Positions 35,361 to 44,900 are shown, counted from the first letter of the stretch. The stretch is 64,000 nt of DNA from a bacterium 1XD42-54 (GCA_003612585.1 RAZH01000004.1:62001-126000); one strand, 5' to 3'. Program-made: numbers and translations. The notes: generated by a model not told the origin, from the sequence alone.

Positions 35361-35927
35361 CGGCACAGAAGTATAACTTGACGGCGCTACCTGCGGTGAA
35401 AGCTCTGCACGGTTTTTGCTGACAATATCGTAACAGGACTGAATGGAATTAATAAAATTATTATATTTACTGCCGGCAGCTTCGATGGAATGGCTCATGA
35501 TCTTCTCAAGATTGTCCAGCATCTCGTCTGTATAGTGAATCGCGCTCATACGGATGTTGTTGGAATCTTCCGTGGCTTTGTCCATAATCTCCTGTGCCTG
35601 TGCATTCGTCTGTTCAATCAGCTGATTAGACTGTTGCAAAGCCACCTGCATCACTTCGCTCTCGCTCACGATCTTCTGCGCCTGCGCCTGTGCTTCTGCG
35701 ATGATGTTATCAGCCTTCGTCTGTGCATCTTCCAAAATAGCATCCTTATTGCTGATAATCTTCTGGTAACGCTTAATTTCATCCGGTGTTTTCATCCGAA
35801 GTTCTCTGAGAAGTTCCTCCAATTCCTCTTTATTTACCACAATCTTTGTGGACGAAAGAGGCTGAAATTTACAGCTGTCGATAAATTCCTCAATTTCTTC
35901 AATAATCTGTTCAATCCTGCTGCTCAT
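35334..35927 (-). CDS. Coiled-coil protein, DivIVA-like, unknown function
   Basis: This 197-residue protein begins MSSRIEQIIEEIEEFIDSC and is dominated by a coiled coil from about 35 to 135 (RYQKIISNKDAILEDAQ, ADNIIAEAQAQAQKIVSE) with an acidic tail ending in PSEPEDPQE. The spacing of Ala/Gln heptads resembles DivIVA and V-type ATPase stalk proteins, as it is often labelled, but I see no diagnostic motif. AAGGAG precedes the ATG. It stands directly downstream of coaD and converges on ylbJ, overlapping by 27 bp. Confidence 0.7.
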   Translation of the reverse strand: MSSRIEQIIEEIEEFIDSCKFQPLSSTKIVVNKEELEELLRELRMKTPDEIKRYQKIISNKDAILEDAQTKADNIIAEAQAQAQKIVSESEVMQVALQQSNQLIEQTNAQAQEIMDKATEDSNNIRMSAIHYTDEMLDNLEKIMSHSIEAAGSKYNNFINSIQSCYDIVSKNRAELSPQVAPSSYTSVPSEPEDPQE

Positions 35928-35946
35928 AGTGCTCTCTCCTTATTAA

Positions 35947-36450
35947 TTATACTTTACTTATACCCTTCTTCTTTTGTTCAATTTTGCGGTAGACAAGCTC
36001 TGCAATAGAAAATGGAACAAAGCCTGATATGTCTCCTCCATACCACGCCACTTCTTTGACGATTGTTGAGCTTATGTACGCATAGTTCAGTTCTGTTGCA
36101 AGAAACAGTGTATCTACGGTATGATCAATGCTCCGGTTTGTCTGAGCCATCTGCAATTCATATTCAAAATCAGTTACGGCACGAAGTCCTCTGACGATGA
36201 AAGAAGCCTCACATTTTCTGACAAATTCAACAGAAAGACCGGAAAAAGACTCTACCCGGACATTCGGAATATGGCTGGTCACATTCTCTAACATTTTAAC
36301 ACGTTCCCCAACGGAAAACAACGGTGTTTTCACATTATTGTTCAGTACACCGACCACCAGCTCGTCCACCATTGCTGCTGCACGCTCGATGATATCAAGA
36401 TGACCTTTTGTCACAGGGTCGAAACTTCCGGGATATACCGCACGCTTCAT
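35947..36450 (-). CDS. coaD: Pantetheine-phosphate adenylyltransferase
   Basis: This 167-residue enzyme makes dephospho-CoA from phosphopantetheine and [24 protein letters not shown] has the TxGH nucleotide motif, [15 protein letters not shown] and [20 protein letters not shown] are conserved, and [16 protein letters not shown] is the C-terminal ISSTxxR-like motif. It overlaps the rsmD stop by 4 bp (ATGA), so the two are translationally coupled. Confidence 0.97.
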   Translation of the reverse strand: MKRAVYPGSFDPVTKGHLDIIERAAAMVDELVVGVLNNNVKTPLFSVGERVKMLENVTSHIPNVRVESFSGLSVEFVRKCEASFIVRGLRAVTDFEYELQMAQTNRSIDHTVDTLFLATELNYAYISSTIVKEVAWYGGDISGFVPFSIAELVYRKIEQKKKGISKV

Positions 36451-37019
36451 GAACGCTCCCCTTCCAGTATTTTTAAAAAAACATGCATGTTTGTCTTATA
36501 TTCTTTTACACGCACCACTTCAAATCCCAACTGTGATGCATAAGAAAAATCAGTACCGAGCGACGCCTCTGCGATAAACAGTGTTTCCTGATTGACAAAG
36601 GTCGGCCGATGCATGGAAAAATATTCTAAAACATCCCGTTCCAGATTTTTTCCGTAAGGCGGGTCCATAAACACGATCTGATATGGCGCCTGTCCGGCCA
36701 TTCTGGAAAAAGCAGAAAATACATCACATTGCAGCAAATCTGCCTGTGCATCCAGATGCGTAAAGGTCAAATTCTCCCGAATACATTGTGCCGCCGCTTT
36801 ATTCTGTTCAATAAAGCAGGCATGAACCGCTCCACGACTTAAGGCTTCTATCCCGATCCCTCCGCTTCCACTGAAAATATCCAGAAAACGGCATTCATAT
36901 ATATCATTTTGCAGTATATTAAACAGAGTCTCTTTGATTCGGTCTGTGGTTGGCCTTGTATCCATTCCAGGCACTGTCTTAAGCGGAAGTCTCCGCGCTG
37001 TTCCAGCTATAACTCTCAT
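36447..37019 (-). CDS. rsmD: 16S rRNA (guanine966-N2)-methyltransferase RsmD
   Basis: This 190-residue enzyme methylates G966 in 16S r[32 protein letters not shown] and the SAM loop [19 protein letters not shown] precede the catalytic [18 protein letters not shown] stands before the ATG. rsmD-coaD is a near-universal pair in Firmicutes. Confidence 0.97.
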   Translation of the reverse strand: MRVIAGTARRLPLKTVPGMDTRPTTDRIKETLFNILQNDIYECRFLDIFSGSGGIGIEALSRGAVHACFIEQNKAAAQCIRENLTFTHLDAQADLLQCDVFSAFSRMAGQAPYQIVFMDPPYGKNLERDVLEYFSMHRPTFVNQETLFIAEASLGTDFSYASQLGFEVVRVKEYKTNMHVFLKILEGERS

Positions 37020-37258
37020 ATATCATCCTTAATGTATAGACTATTCTGAATTATTATAAAGATTCCTACGAATCATGTCAATACGGAACAGACATTCTGC
37101 CGATTCACGTTTTTTTCATGAAAAAAAGAATGAAAACAATTTGCAACAATTTCCAGTTTATATCTTTCACAGTTGCATATACTAGAAGTGCAGTAAAGAA
37201 CTGCATTAAAAAAAATCGACAGATAAAAAAAGAACTGAAAACAAAGGAGGCGTTTGAT

Positions 37259-37501
37259 ATGTCATCAACAAACACAACAGCAGTACCGGAAGCAAAGAGT
37301 GCATTAGACCGTTTTAAATTTGAAGTAGCAAATGAACTGGGTGTGCCGCTTACAAACGGCTACAACGGAAACCTGACATCCAAGCAGAATGGTTCTGTTG
37401 GCGGATATATGGTAAAGAAAATGATCGAGGCGCAGGAGCGTCAGATGTCCGGTAACACTCAGATGTCCGGAACTACTCAGACATCCGGCACGATGATGTA
37501 A
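37259..37501 (+). CDS. Alpha/beta-type small acid-soluble spore protein
   Basis: This 80-residue protein coats and protects DNA in dormant spores. LDRFKFEVANELGV contains the GPR protease site, and GYNGNLTSKQNGSVGG with MVKKMIEAQE is the usual C-terminal block. After it comes a tail of three short Met/Ser/Gly/Thr repeats (QMSGNT, QMSGTT, QTSGTM) that ordinary SASPs lack. AAAGGAGG precedes the ATG. The frame to 37118 is upstream sequence. CATATACTA about 90 bp upstream resembles a sigma-G -10, though no good -35 was found. Confidence 0.9.
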   Translation: MSSTNTTAVPEAKSALDRFKFEVANELGVPLTNGYNGNLTSKQNGSVGGYMVKKMIEAQERQMSGNTQMSGTTQTSGTMM

Positions 37502-37566
37502 CTTTCTTAAAGTACAAAAAAGAAGCAGTCACAACAGGGCTTTTAAATTAAAAGTTATGCTGTGAG

Positions 37567-37608
37567 AAAAAGACGGAGCAAATACTTCCTGTATCTGCCC
37601 CGTCTTTT
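37567..37608. terminator. Bidirectional terminator between the SASP gene and the DUF6465 gene
   Basis: AAAAAGACGGAGCA and TGCCCCGTCTTTT form a stem of 12 pairs with one mismatch, with T runs on both sides, so it serves both converging genes. Confidence 0.85.
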
Positions 37609-37625
37609 CAGTGTCAGGAAAAGGA

Positions 37626-38063
37626 TTAGATACCAATGCTTCCTGTCACATCGTTATTCAACACATAATAAACCATGTTCTCTTCCGGCTTCACATAAAG
37701 CGTTACGGATTTCAGGTCCCCCGTTTTCTGCTTCATATCTTTCGTCCAGATTTCTTTTACGCGCTTCATCAAGTCGTTCTGATTGATCTCTTTCCCAAGA
37801 TACTGAAGATAGACCGTTTCCTTTACTGCTGCTTTTTTGGCCGGAGCTGCTTTTTTTGCTGCTACCGCCTTCTTTGCCTCAGTTTTTACTTCCTCCGCCT
37901 TTTTTTCCATAATCTCTGCTGCTCCGGCTACTGTTTCTGTGGCAGCTTTCACTGCTTTGCGTGTCACTTTTCTGGCTGTCTTAGGCGCTTCCTTTACTTC
38001 GGCAACTACCTTCTCCGCAGTTTCTTTTGCTGCAATTTCTGCATCTTTTACGATTTTCTTCAT
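37626..38063 (-). CDS. DUF6465-type protein, Ala/Lys-rich, histone-like
   Basis: This 145-residue protein has an N-terminal region rich in Lys and Ala (KAVAAKKAAPAKKAAVKE) that resembles eukaryotic H1 tails and other bacterial nucleoid proteins, then a compact domain with VYLQYLGKEINQNDLMKR and LYVKPEENMVYYVLNND. I place it in DUF6465 by the C-terminal pattern, a family seen in Lachnospiraceae. Nucleoid binding is inferred from charge only. AGGAGGG precedes the ATG. From 38064 to 38353 I see no gene or clear signal. Confidence 0.6.
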   Translation of the reverse strand: MKKIVKDAEIAAKETAEKVVAEVKEAPKTARKVTRKAVKAATETVAGAAEIMEKKAEEVKTEAKKAVAAKKAAPAKKAAVKETVYLQYLGKEINQNDLMKRVKEIWTKDMKQKTGDLKSVTLYVKPEENMVYYVLNNDVTGSIGI

Positions 38064-38353
38064 TCTAAAAATCCCTCCTGAAAGTGAAGCTTACGACTTC
38101 TCTGCATTTCCTTTTTTAGTATATGCGCAAACTCAGCTTAATTCTTTCCTTTGAATCATAAACCAAAAACGGGAGCAGTGCAAGTCAAAAATACGGACGA
38201 TTCCATCAAAACTTCGTGACATATAGCCAAAACAAAAGGGACAAAATTGGTCATTATTGCCAATGATTTTGCCAATATAAACCAGATCATATCAGAAACA
38301 GCATCCCGATAATGAACACAGGCAAATCTCCGCGCAACAGGCAAGATCCGGAA

Positions 38354-39820
38354 TCAAATACGTTCCATAATCGGTTCTGTTGTCACCTGAAGGCCAAGCT
38401 TGCGCAGCGTACTCAAATCCACCTTGGAAAGTCTGGTAGAACAATGAAGCTGGCATCCGCGAAGCATGGGGATGCAGTCGAGTGCACGCTGCGCCATCGC
38501 GCTTTCTGCGGCGCTGATCGAAAGTGCGATCAACGTCTCATCCGTATGAAGGCGCGGGTTTCTGCTTCCAAAATACTGAGTCTTCAATTTCTGAATCGGC
38601 TCAAGCGCTTTTGCCGAAATCAGAAGATGCTCATGTTCAATACCGGCCAGTTTTTTTAATGCATTCAAAAGAACGGCAGAACAAGGTCCGAGTAGCTTTG
38701 AAGTCTTTCCGGTCACGATACCTCCGTCAGCCAGCTCAATCGCTGCCGCACTTCTCTGCAGCCGGTCTGCCAGTTCATTGGCCTCCTTTGCACATGGTCG
38801 GTCCTTTGGTGTCATACCGAGCTGCTGCAGGAGGAATTCAATTTTAAACAATTCGTCATCAGTCGCTTCCATGTCAGCTTTTCGAAGCATGGATTCGTAG
38901 TAACGCCTTATAATCTCCTGCTTTGACGCCTCACAGCAGGCCTCATCATCAACAATACAGTACCCCGCCATGTTGACTCCCATATCTGTGGGAGAATTAT
39001 AGGGGCTTTTTCCGAAAATACGCTCAAACATTGCATAAAGAACCGGGAAAATCTCAATATCCCTGTTATAATTTACCGTAGAGATCCCGTAAGCGCTCAG
39101 ATGAAAGGAATCTATCATGTTTACATCATTCAAATCCGCAGTTGCTGCTTCATAAGCAAGATTGACCGGATGGGAAAGTGCAAGATTCCAAACTGGAAAA
39201 GTCTCAAATTTTGCATAGCCGGCGCGTATTCCACGTTTGTGCTCATGATAGAGCTGAGAAAGGCAGGTGGCCATTTTTCCACTTCCCGGTCCCGGGGCTG
39301 TCACGACAACGAGCGGACGGGTTGTTTTGATATAGTCGTTCTTTCCATAACCCTCTTCACTTACAATCAGAGATATGTTTTTCGGATATCCTTCGATTTT
39401 ATAATGGCAGTAAACCGGAATTCCCTGATTCTCAAGTTTGGTTTTAAAGGAAATAGCCGTTCCCTGATTATGGTATCTGGTCAGAACAACACTGCCAACG
39501 TAAAGTCCGTGGGAGCGGTAAATTTCAATCAAACGCAATACATCGAGATCGTAGGTAATTCCAAGATCTGCACGAACTTTGTTTTTTTCAATGTCTTCTG
39601 CGTTAATAACGATGATAATCTCAGCCTGCTCCCGGAGCTGTAACAGCATCTGAAGTTTACTGGAAGGCGCAAATCCCGGAAGAACCCGGGAAGCATGATA
39701 ATCGTCAAACAGCTTTCCGCCAAATTCCAGATAAAGCTTGTTGTCAAACATGGAAATCCGTTCTTTGATCTTTTCAGATTGCATTTGCAGATACTTTTGG
39801 TTATCAAATCCTGTTTTCAT
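38354..39820 (-). CDS. DUF1846 domain protein
   Basis: This 488-residue protein has the DUF1846 layout: FDNQKYLQMQSEKI near the start, the P-loop-like TAPGPGSGKMATCLSQ in the middle, and FGGKLFDDYHASRVLPGF and PTDMGVNMAGYCIVDDE as further conserved blocks. The family resembles nucleotide-binding proteins, but the reaction is unknown. The start at 39820 has GAGGTAC upstream. It is divergent from mgsA, with 212 bp between them. Confidence 0.82.
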   Translation of the reverse strand: MKTGFDNQKYLQMQSEKIKERISMFDNKLYLEFGGKLFDDYHASRVLPGFAPSSKLQMLLQLREQAEIIIVINAEDIEKNKVRADLGITYDLDVLRLIEIYRSHGLYVGSVVLTRYHNQGTAISFKTKLENQGIPVYCHYKIEGYPKNISLIVSEEGYGKNDYIKTTRPLVVVTAPGPGSGKMATCLSQLYHEHKRGIRAGYAKFETFPVWNLALSHPVNLAYEAATADLNDVNMIDSFHLSAYGISTVNYNRDIEIFPVLYAMFERIFGKSPYNSPTDMGVNMAGYCIVDDEACCEASKQEIIRRYYESMLRKADMEATDDELFKIEFLLQQLGMTPKDRPCAKEANELADRLQRSAAAIELADGGIVTGKTSKLLGPCSAVLLNALKKLAGIEHEHLLISAKALEPIQKLKTQYFGSRNPRLHTDETLIALSISAAESAMAQRALDCIPMLRGCQLHCSTRLSKVDLSTLRKLGLQVTTEPIMERI

Positions 39821-39963
39821 TCTGTACCTCGTTTTTAATTTTGTCTCATAAATTGGATACGGTTTTGGCCACCGCATCCTACTCTCTGACAGTATACGAC
39901 ATTTTTAACAGAATAGCCATCGCTTTCTTTCAGTCATTATTCCTAAAAAAAGCAAAATAATTA

Positions 39964-39991
39964 TTGATTTTTTAGAAATTTCTGATATACT
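39964..39991 (+). promoter_or_regulatory. Promoter of mgsA
   Basis: TTGATT (39964-39969) and TATACT (39986-39991) are 16 bp apart. Transcription would start near 39998, about 35 nt before the ATG. Confidence 0.6.
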
Positions 39992-40032
39992 TAATATGTA
40001 TAAATTTGGTTCAATATATTTTGAAAGGTTTG

Positions 40033-40446
40033 ATGAAAATGAATATCGGTTTTATCGCACACAACAACAGAAAAACTCTGATCGAAAATTTCTGTCTCGC
40101 ATACAAGTATATTCTTTCAAAGCACAGGCTCTATGCGACAGGAACTACGGGACGGAGAATTGAAGACGTTACAAATCTGAAGGTTTACAAATTCCTTCCG
40201 GGAAGCGTTGGCGGCGACAAGCAATTCATTGATATGATCGAACGAAACTGTATGGATATGGTCATCTTCTTCTACAATCCGCTGGAGACAAGTCCAAATG
40301 CGCCTGATATTTACGCGATCACCCGCTGTTGTGACGAATACAACATCCCCATTGCAACGAATATTGCAACCGCAGAATCTCTTGTTTTGGGGCTTGCACG
40401 CGGAGATCTTGACTGGAGGCTGAATATCCGCTCGGATGATTTTTAA
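40033..40446 (+). CDS. mgsA: Methylglyoxal synthase
   Basis: This 137-residue enzyme turns dihydroxyacetone phosphate into methylglyoxal, a bypass of lower glycolysis. ATGTTGRRIEDVTNLKV, GSVGGDKQFIDMIE and NIPIATNIATAESL are the family motifs, and Asp62 of GGDKQ is the general base. The second conserved acidic site, Asp in the DPL motif of E. coli and Bacillus (FFWDPL, FLRDPL), is Asn82 here (FFYNPL). Activity could be lowered. AAAGG precedes the chosen ATG; 40039 is a possible start. Confidence 0.9.
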   Translation: MKMNIGFIAHNNRKTLIENFCLAYKYILSKHRLYATGTTGRRIEDVTNLKVYKFLPGSVGGDKQFIDMIERNCMDMVIFFYNPLETSPNAPDIYAITRCCDEYNIPIATNIATAESLVLGLARGDLDWRLNIRSDDF

Positions 40447-40499
40447 GTGTGAACTCTGCAATGTCTTAAATATAAAAAATAAAAACGCACAAACAAAAA

Positions 40500-40539
40500 C
40501 AGGCAAAGCACTTTTTAACAACAAAAAATGTTTTGCCTG
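40500..40539. terminator. Terminator shared by mgsA and recG
   Basis: CAGGCAAAGCA and TGTTTTGCCTG form a 10-pair stem with one mismatch. The minus-strand side is followed by a T run and the plus side only by a weak one, so it acts mainly on the recG transcript. Confidence 0.7.
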
Positions 40540-40546
40540 CTTCTAT

Positions 40547-42604
40547 TTATAAATTCAGATGGTCACTCTGATGCCGGATGAGAAGGTCAAAATGCGTGCG
40601 CAGTCTCTGATGTCCTGGCTCTTTCAACTCAGGGTCCTCTGAAAGAATGATTCCTGCCGCTTCGTTGGCCTGCTGAAGCGCCTCCGCATCCGTATAGATA
40701 TCCGCAAGTGTAAAATCCAGCATACCACTTTGTCGTACGCCAAACAAATCTCCCGGCCCGCGCAGCTGCATATCACGGTTTGCAATTTCAAAACCATCGT
40801 TTGATTTGCACAGAATATCAAGCCGCTCCCGGATCGCTTTTCCTTCTATTGCATGCAGAAAAATGCAGTATGACTGATCGCAGCCTCTGCCAACGCGTCC
40901 ACGCAGCTGATGAAGCTGCGCAAGTCCGAAGCGCTCTGCATTTTCAATCATCATCACTGTCGCGTTCGGTACATTGACCCCCACTTCTACGACTGTCGTT
41001 GATACAAGCACCTGAATTTCATTTGCAAGAAAACGGCCCATGATCTCATTTTTCTGAGAAGGCTTCATTTTTCCATGCAGATATTCCACGCATATTCCAT
41101 CCGGAAGTTCACGCCGAAGCACTTCTGTGTAATTAATCACATCTTCTGCCTCAATCGCTTCACTTTCATCTACCATCGGACAGATCACATATGCCTGATG
41201 GCCCTGCGCTACCTGATTTTTTATAAATTCGTATGCCTTTTTCCGGTATCCTGTATTTACCACGCAGTTTTTAATCGGCAGGCGGTTCGCCGGCATCTCA
41301 TCAATGACCGATATATCCAGATCACCGTACAAAATTACGGCAAGCGTCCTCGGAATCGGCGTGGCGCTCATAACGATAGTATGCGGCATTTCTCCTTTCA
41401 TGGAAAGCAGCTCCCGCTGCCTTACGCCAAACCGGTGCTGTTCGTCTGTAATCACAAGCGCCAGATTTTGATAAATCACTTTTTCCTGGATCAGCGCATG
41501 TGTACCAACGACAACGGATGCCTCTCCGGATGCAATTTTAGCATAAGCCTCCCGTTTTTGCTTTGCAGTCATAGAACCGGTGAGCAAAACAACTTCAAAA
41601 GAGAACCCATTTTTTGCAAACAGCTCCTGCAATGAGGTATAATGCTGCCTTGCAAGCACCTCGGTCGGCACCATCAATGCACCCTGATATCCGCTGTCCG
41701 CAGCCATCAGAAGTGCAAGAATTGACACGATGGTCTTTCCGGAACCGACGTCTCCCTGAATCAGCCTTGCCATCACAGTATCTCCGGTCATTTCCTGTTC
41801 CATTATGTTCCAGACCCGAAGCTGTGCGTTTGTCAGTTTATAAGGAAGATTGTTGAGCAAAACCTGTGTTTTTTCACTTTTTTTAATCTGAAAGTGATTT
41901 GCCGCTTTTTCCCGGACAGATTTCAGACTCCGAAGCTGCAGAATAAAAAAGAAGAATTCATCAAAAACAAGCCGTTTCCTTGCCAGCAGCATAGCATGAT
42001 AGTCTTTCGGAAAATGTATCTGTTCAATTGCAAAATTATATTCTGAAAGCTGATAGCGGCTGCGAATCTCTTCCGGCAGATAATCCGTCAGTAAAGATTT
42101 GTGCGCAAGGACCTGACGCACTGCTTTTTGAATCATCTGGCCTGTTAACCCTTTGACAAGCGTATAAATGGGCAAAAGTGCTCCAGAAAGTCCTTTGTAT
42201 TGTTCTACATGAAAAACAGCCGGCTGCTCCATGAGCAGCCGATTGCCTTTTGTTTTTATTCTTCCCCGGAATATGTAGGGAACTCCGCTTCGAAGCTGGT
42301 TTTTTAAGAACGGCATATTGAACCAAGTTGCCGCCATGACCTCATTTCCATCACTGCATAATGCGGTGGAAATAGAAAGCCCGCGAATGTACCGTGTGGC
42401 AGGAGGCGCTGTAAGCTGCACAGCCACAGCTGCCACCTCTCCCTCTGATAGTGCGCGAATTTCTTTTGGTGGTTCGTAAGCTTCATAGGTTCTGGGATAA
42501 TGTGTAATCAAATCTCTTAAATTTTCAATGCCGGTTTTCTGAAAAACCTGCTTCGTCTTTTCCCCGATCCCTTTCAGGCAATCGAGGGAGTCCTCTAATT
42601 CCAT
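40547..42604 (-). CDS. recG: ATP-dependent DNA helicase RecG
   Basis: This 685-residue helicase reverses stalled replication forks and Holliday junctions. An OB-like wedge domain (SEGEVAAVAVQLTAPPAT on) precedes the helicase core with GDVGSGKTIVSILALL, DEQHRFGVRQRELL and MSATPIPRTLAVILYGD, and the C-terminal part RGRVGRGCDQSYCIF. The length is normal. AGGATACG precedes the ATG, 9 bp after fakA, and the gene ends at a terminator. Confidence 0.96.
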   Translation of the reverse strand: MELEDSLDCLKGIGEKTKQVFQKTGIENLRDLITHYPRTYEAYEPPKEIRALSEGEVAAVAVQLTAPPATRYIRGLSISTALCSDGNEVMAATWFNMPFLKNQLRSGVPYIFRGRIKTKGNRLLMEQPAVFHVEQYKGLSGALLPIYTLVKGLTGQMIQKAVRQVLAHKSLLTDYLPEEIRSRYQLSEYNFAIEQIHFPKDYHAMLLARKRLVFDEFFFFILQLRSLKSVREKAANHFQIKKSEKTQVLLNNLPYKLTNAQLRVWNIMEQEMTGDTVMARLIQGDVGSGKTIVSILALLMAADSGYQGALMVPTEVLARQHYTSLQELFAKNGFSFEVVLLTGSMTAKQKREAYAKIASGEASVVVGTHALIQEKVIYQNLALVITDEQHRFGVRQRELLSMKGEMPHTIVMSATPIPRTLAVILYGDLDISVIDEMPANRLPIKNCVVNTGYRKKAYEFIKNQVAQGHQAYVICPMVDESEAIEAEDVINYTEVLRRELPDGICVEYLHGKMKPSQKNEIMGRFLANEIQVLVSTTVVEVGVNVPNATVMMIENAERFGLAQLHQLRGRVGRGCDQSYCIFLHAIEGKAIRERLDILCKSNDGFEIANRDMQLRGPGDLFGVRQSGMLDFTLADIYTDAEALQQANEAAGIILSEDPELKEPGHQRLRTHFDLLIRHQSDHLNL

Positions 42605-42613
42605 AGTCGTATC

Positions 42614-44311
42614 CTATTCTGCTGAAATAATATAATAGTAAATCGGCTGGCCGCCGAAATTCAATTCGATATCAAAATCTCCGTACTGCTCTTCCAATTT
42701 GTCGCGCAGTACCTGTGCTTCTTCCTCACCGATATCTTCTCCGTAATAAATACTGATCAGCTCTGTGTCATCATCCACCATCTGAGCAACCGTATCAAGC
42801 GCCACCGCATTGATTTCTTTGCCAACAGATAAAATCGCATGATCACCGACGCCCATAATATCTCCGGCATGGATGGTCTTATCATCTATGTGTGTGTCTC
42901 TGACAGCATACGTAAGCTGTCCTGTTTTCACACGGGCAATCTCTTCTTCCATGACCGCCGCATTTTCCTCTGCGGACTTCTCCGGTACATAGTTGATGAC
43001 TGCCGTAATTCCCTGCGGAATGGTCTTTGTAGGAATCACAATGATATTTTTGTCCTCCGTCAGTTCTTTCGCCTGATTGGCTGCAAGAATAATATTTTTA
43101 TTGTTCGGAAGAATGAAAATATTATCTGCGTTTACTTTTTCGATTGCATTCAGCATATCCTCTGTACTCGGATTCATCGTCTGGCCGCCTTCAATCAGAT
43201 AATCCACACCAAGATCCCGGAAAATATCAGCAATTCCCTCGCCGATGGAGACAGAAATAAAACCGGTTGCTTTGCGCTGCGTGCTTTCAGCCTTTGCCGG
43301 AGCTGTCCGGGCTGTATCAGCTGCAGCCTGCTTCTCTGCTTCTTTGATTACTTTTTCCTGATGCTCCTCACGCATATTGTCAATTTTCATTTTGGTCAGA
43401 GAACCGTAGGTCAGCGCTCTTTGAATTGCAAGCCCCGGATCATTTGTATGCACATGAACCTTCACAATGTCGTCATCCGATACAACTACGATAGAATCGC
43501 CGATGGATTCCAGAAACGCCTTAAAGTCAAGCTCTGTATTCTCTGTGTACTCTTTTTCGAGCATAATGATAAATTCTGTACAGTAACCGAATTTAATATC
43601 AGCTGTAGAAATCTCTGACGACTGTGTGCTCGAAGCAACCGGCGCACCTGACTGCGCTTTTGTATCTTCAATCAGGTAGTTTACTTCTTTTCCTGCAAAC
43701 GCATCAGCGGCGCCCTTTAGTACCTGCAATAGTCCCTGGCCACCGGAATCTACCACACCCGCTTCTTTCAGGACTGGAAGCATCTCCGGTGTCCGATTCA
43801 AGACTTCTTCTGCCCTCTTTATCACTTCTGAAATCAGCACGTCCAGTGTTGTGTCCGGATTTTCTTCCAACAGTTCCACTGCACGGTCAGCAGCGCCTCT
43901 GGCAACGGTAAGAATCGTTCCTTCTTTTGGTTTCATAACAGCCTTGTAAGCTGTCTCTACTGCTTTTTGAAATGCAGCTGCAAGCGTTGCCGCATTGATT
44001 TCCCGTTCTTCCTTAATGACCTTCGTAAAGCCTCTGAGCAGCTGGGATAAAATAACGCCTGAATTTCCTCTCGCACCGCGCAGTGAACCGGAAGAGACGG
44101 CCTTTGCAAATGTCTCCATCGTAAGCGTTTCGAGTGCAACTACCTCACGCGCTGCGGACATAATCGTAAGAGTCATATTGGTACCTGTATCTCCGTCAGG
44201 AACCGGAAAAACATTCAGCTCGTTAATCCACTCCTTTTTTGACTCCAGATTTTGGGCACCGGCCAGAAACATTCTGGCGCAAAGAGATGCATCTATCGTA
44301 TTTATACTCAC
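42614..44311 (-). CDS. fakA: Fatty acid kinase catalytic subunit FakA (DAK2 domain)
   Basis: This 565-residue protein (formerly YloV) has the nucleotide-binding DAK2 domain NVFPVPDGDTGTNMTLTIM with SGSLRGARGNSGVILSQ and VDSGGQGLLQVLKG, followed by a FakB-like C-terminal region. It phosphorylates fatty acids carried by FakB so they can enter phospholipid synthesis. The start is GTG at 44311, since AAGGAGG lies eight bases upstream; the TTG at 44332 would overlap that site. The Gls24 gene before it overlaps in the 14 bases around its stop. Confidence 0.92.
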   Translation of the reverse strand: MSINTIDASLCARMFLAGAQNLESKKEWINELNVFPVPDGDTGTNMTLTIMSAAREVVALETLTMETFAKAVSSGSLRGARGNSGVILSQLLRGFTKVIKEEREINAATLAAAFQKAVETAYKAVMKPKEGTILTVARGAADRAVELLEENPDTTLDVLISEVIKRAEEVLNRTPEMLPVLKEAGVVDSGGQGLLQVLKGAADAFAGKEVNYLIEDTKAQSGAPVASSTQSSEISTADIKFGYCTEFIIMLEKEYTENTELDFKAFLESIGDSIVVVSDDDIVKVHVHTNDPGLAIQRALTYGSLTKMKIDNMREEHQEKVIKEAEKQAAADTARTAPAKAESTQRKATGFISVSIGEGIADIFRDLGVDYLIEGGQTMNPSTEDMLNAIEKVNADNIFILPNNKNIILAANQAKELTEDKNIIVIPTKTIPQGITAVINYVPEKSAEENAAVMEEEIARVKTGQLTYAVRDTHIDDKTIHAGDIMGVGDHAILSVGKEINAVALDTVAQMVDDDTELISIYYGEDIGEEEAQVLRDKLEEQYGDFDIELNFGGQPIYYYIISAE

Positions 44312-44324
44312 TGGTAGTTCCTCC

Positions 44325-44681
44325 TTAATCAATCACTCTGACGCCTTCAACAAACATGTTGATTTTCTCGACTTCCATACCGGTAAATTCTTCTACACGA
44401 TATTTTACATTTCCAAACAGATTGTCTGCTACAGCAGAAATACTGACACCGTAAGATACGATAACATGAAAATCTATTGTAATTCTGTTTTCCTCAATCC
44501 GGACACTCAGACCGCGTTCAAGGCTGTCTCGTTTGAGAAGCCTAACCAGTCCGTCTTTCATATTAACAATCGCCATACCTACAATACCAAAACATTCTAC
44601 TGCAACACTGCCTGCATAGGTAGCGATCACACCAGGATCGATCACGATCGATCCAAGCTCATTGCTCATACGTCCTTTCAT
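44325..44681 (-). CDS. Asp23/Gls24 envelope-stress protein
   Basis: This 118-residue protein belongs to the Gls24/Asp23 family (PF03780). GSIVIDPGVIATYAGSVAVE, CFGIVGMAIVNMKDG and FHVIVSYGVSISAVADNLF are the conserved blocks. It is usually next to fakA in Firmicutes and may be a scaffold for envelope or lipid metabolism. GGAGG stands nine bases before the ATG at 44681; the open frame to 44753 covers the promoter leader. It starts the Gls24-fakA-recG run. Confidence 0.92.
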   Translation of the reverse strand: MKGRMSNELGSIVIDPGVIATYAGSVAVECFGIVGMAIVNMKDGLVRLLKRDSLERGLSVRIEENRITIDFHVIVSYGVSISAVADNLFGNVKYRVEEFTGMEVEKINMFVEGVRVID

Positions 44682-44792
44682 AAACAAGAACCTCCATCTA
44701 TTTATTGTCTCGTTAATCACAATGTACTTCTGAGGATAAAAGCCTGGCATCAAAATGGCACAAAACTCCCTGTCATGCCCTGCTCTCTACGT

Positions 44793-44820
44793 ATTCTAAC
44801 AGAAAAGCAGGCGCTTGCAA
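44793..44820 (-). promoter_or_regulatory. Promoter of Gls24-fakA-recG
   Basis: TTGCAA (44815-44820) and TAGAAT (44793-44798) on the minus strand, 16 bp apart. It is divergent from the rpmB promoter. Confidence 0.65.
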
Positions 44821-44871
44821 AGATAGTTTTTTCCAATTATTAAAATAATTTATGATTTTCGCATTTTCCGC

Positions 44872-44900
44872 TTGCAAAATATTGTTATATCTGGTAGAAT
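44872..44900 (+). promoter_or_regulatory. Promoter of rpmB
   Basis: TTGCAA (44872-44877) and TAGAAT (44895-44900) with 17-bp spacing on the plus strand, about 55 bp before the start codon. Confidence 0.7.

Noticed and set aside
37118-37258. 47-residue N-terminal extension of the SASP
   Set aside because: SASPs are short, the ribosome-binding site is at 37259, and the extension contains a hairpin.
38156-38344. 62-residue minus-strand frame in the gap after DUF1846
   Set aside because: No ribosome-binding site, mixed composition and no resemblance to a known protein.
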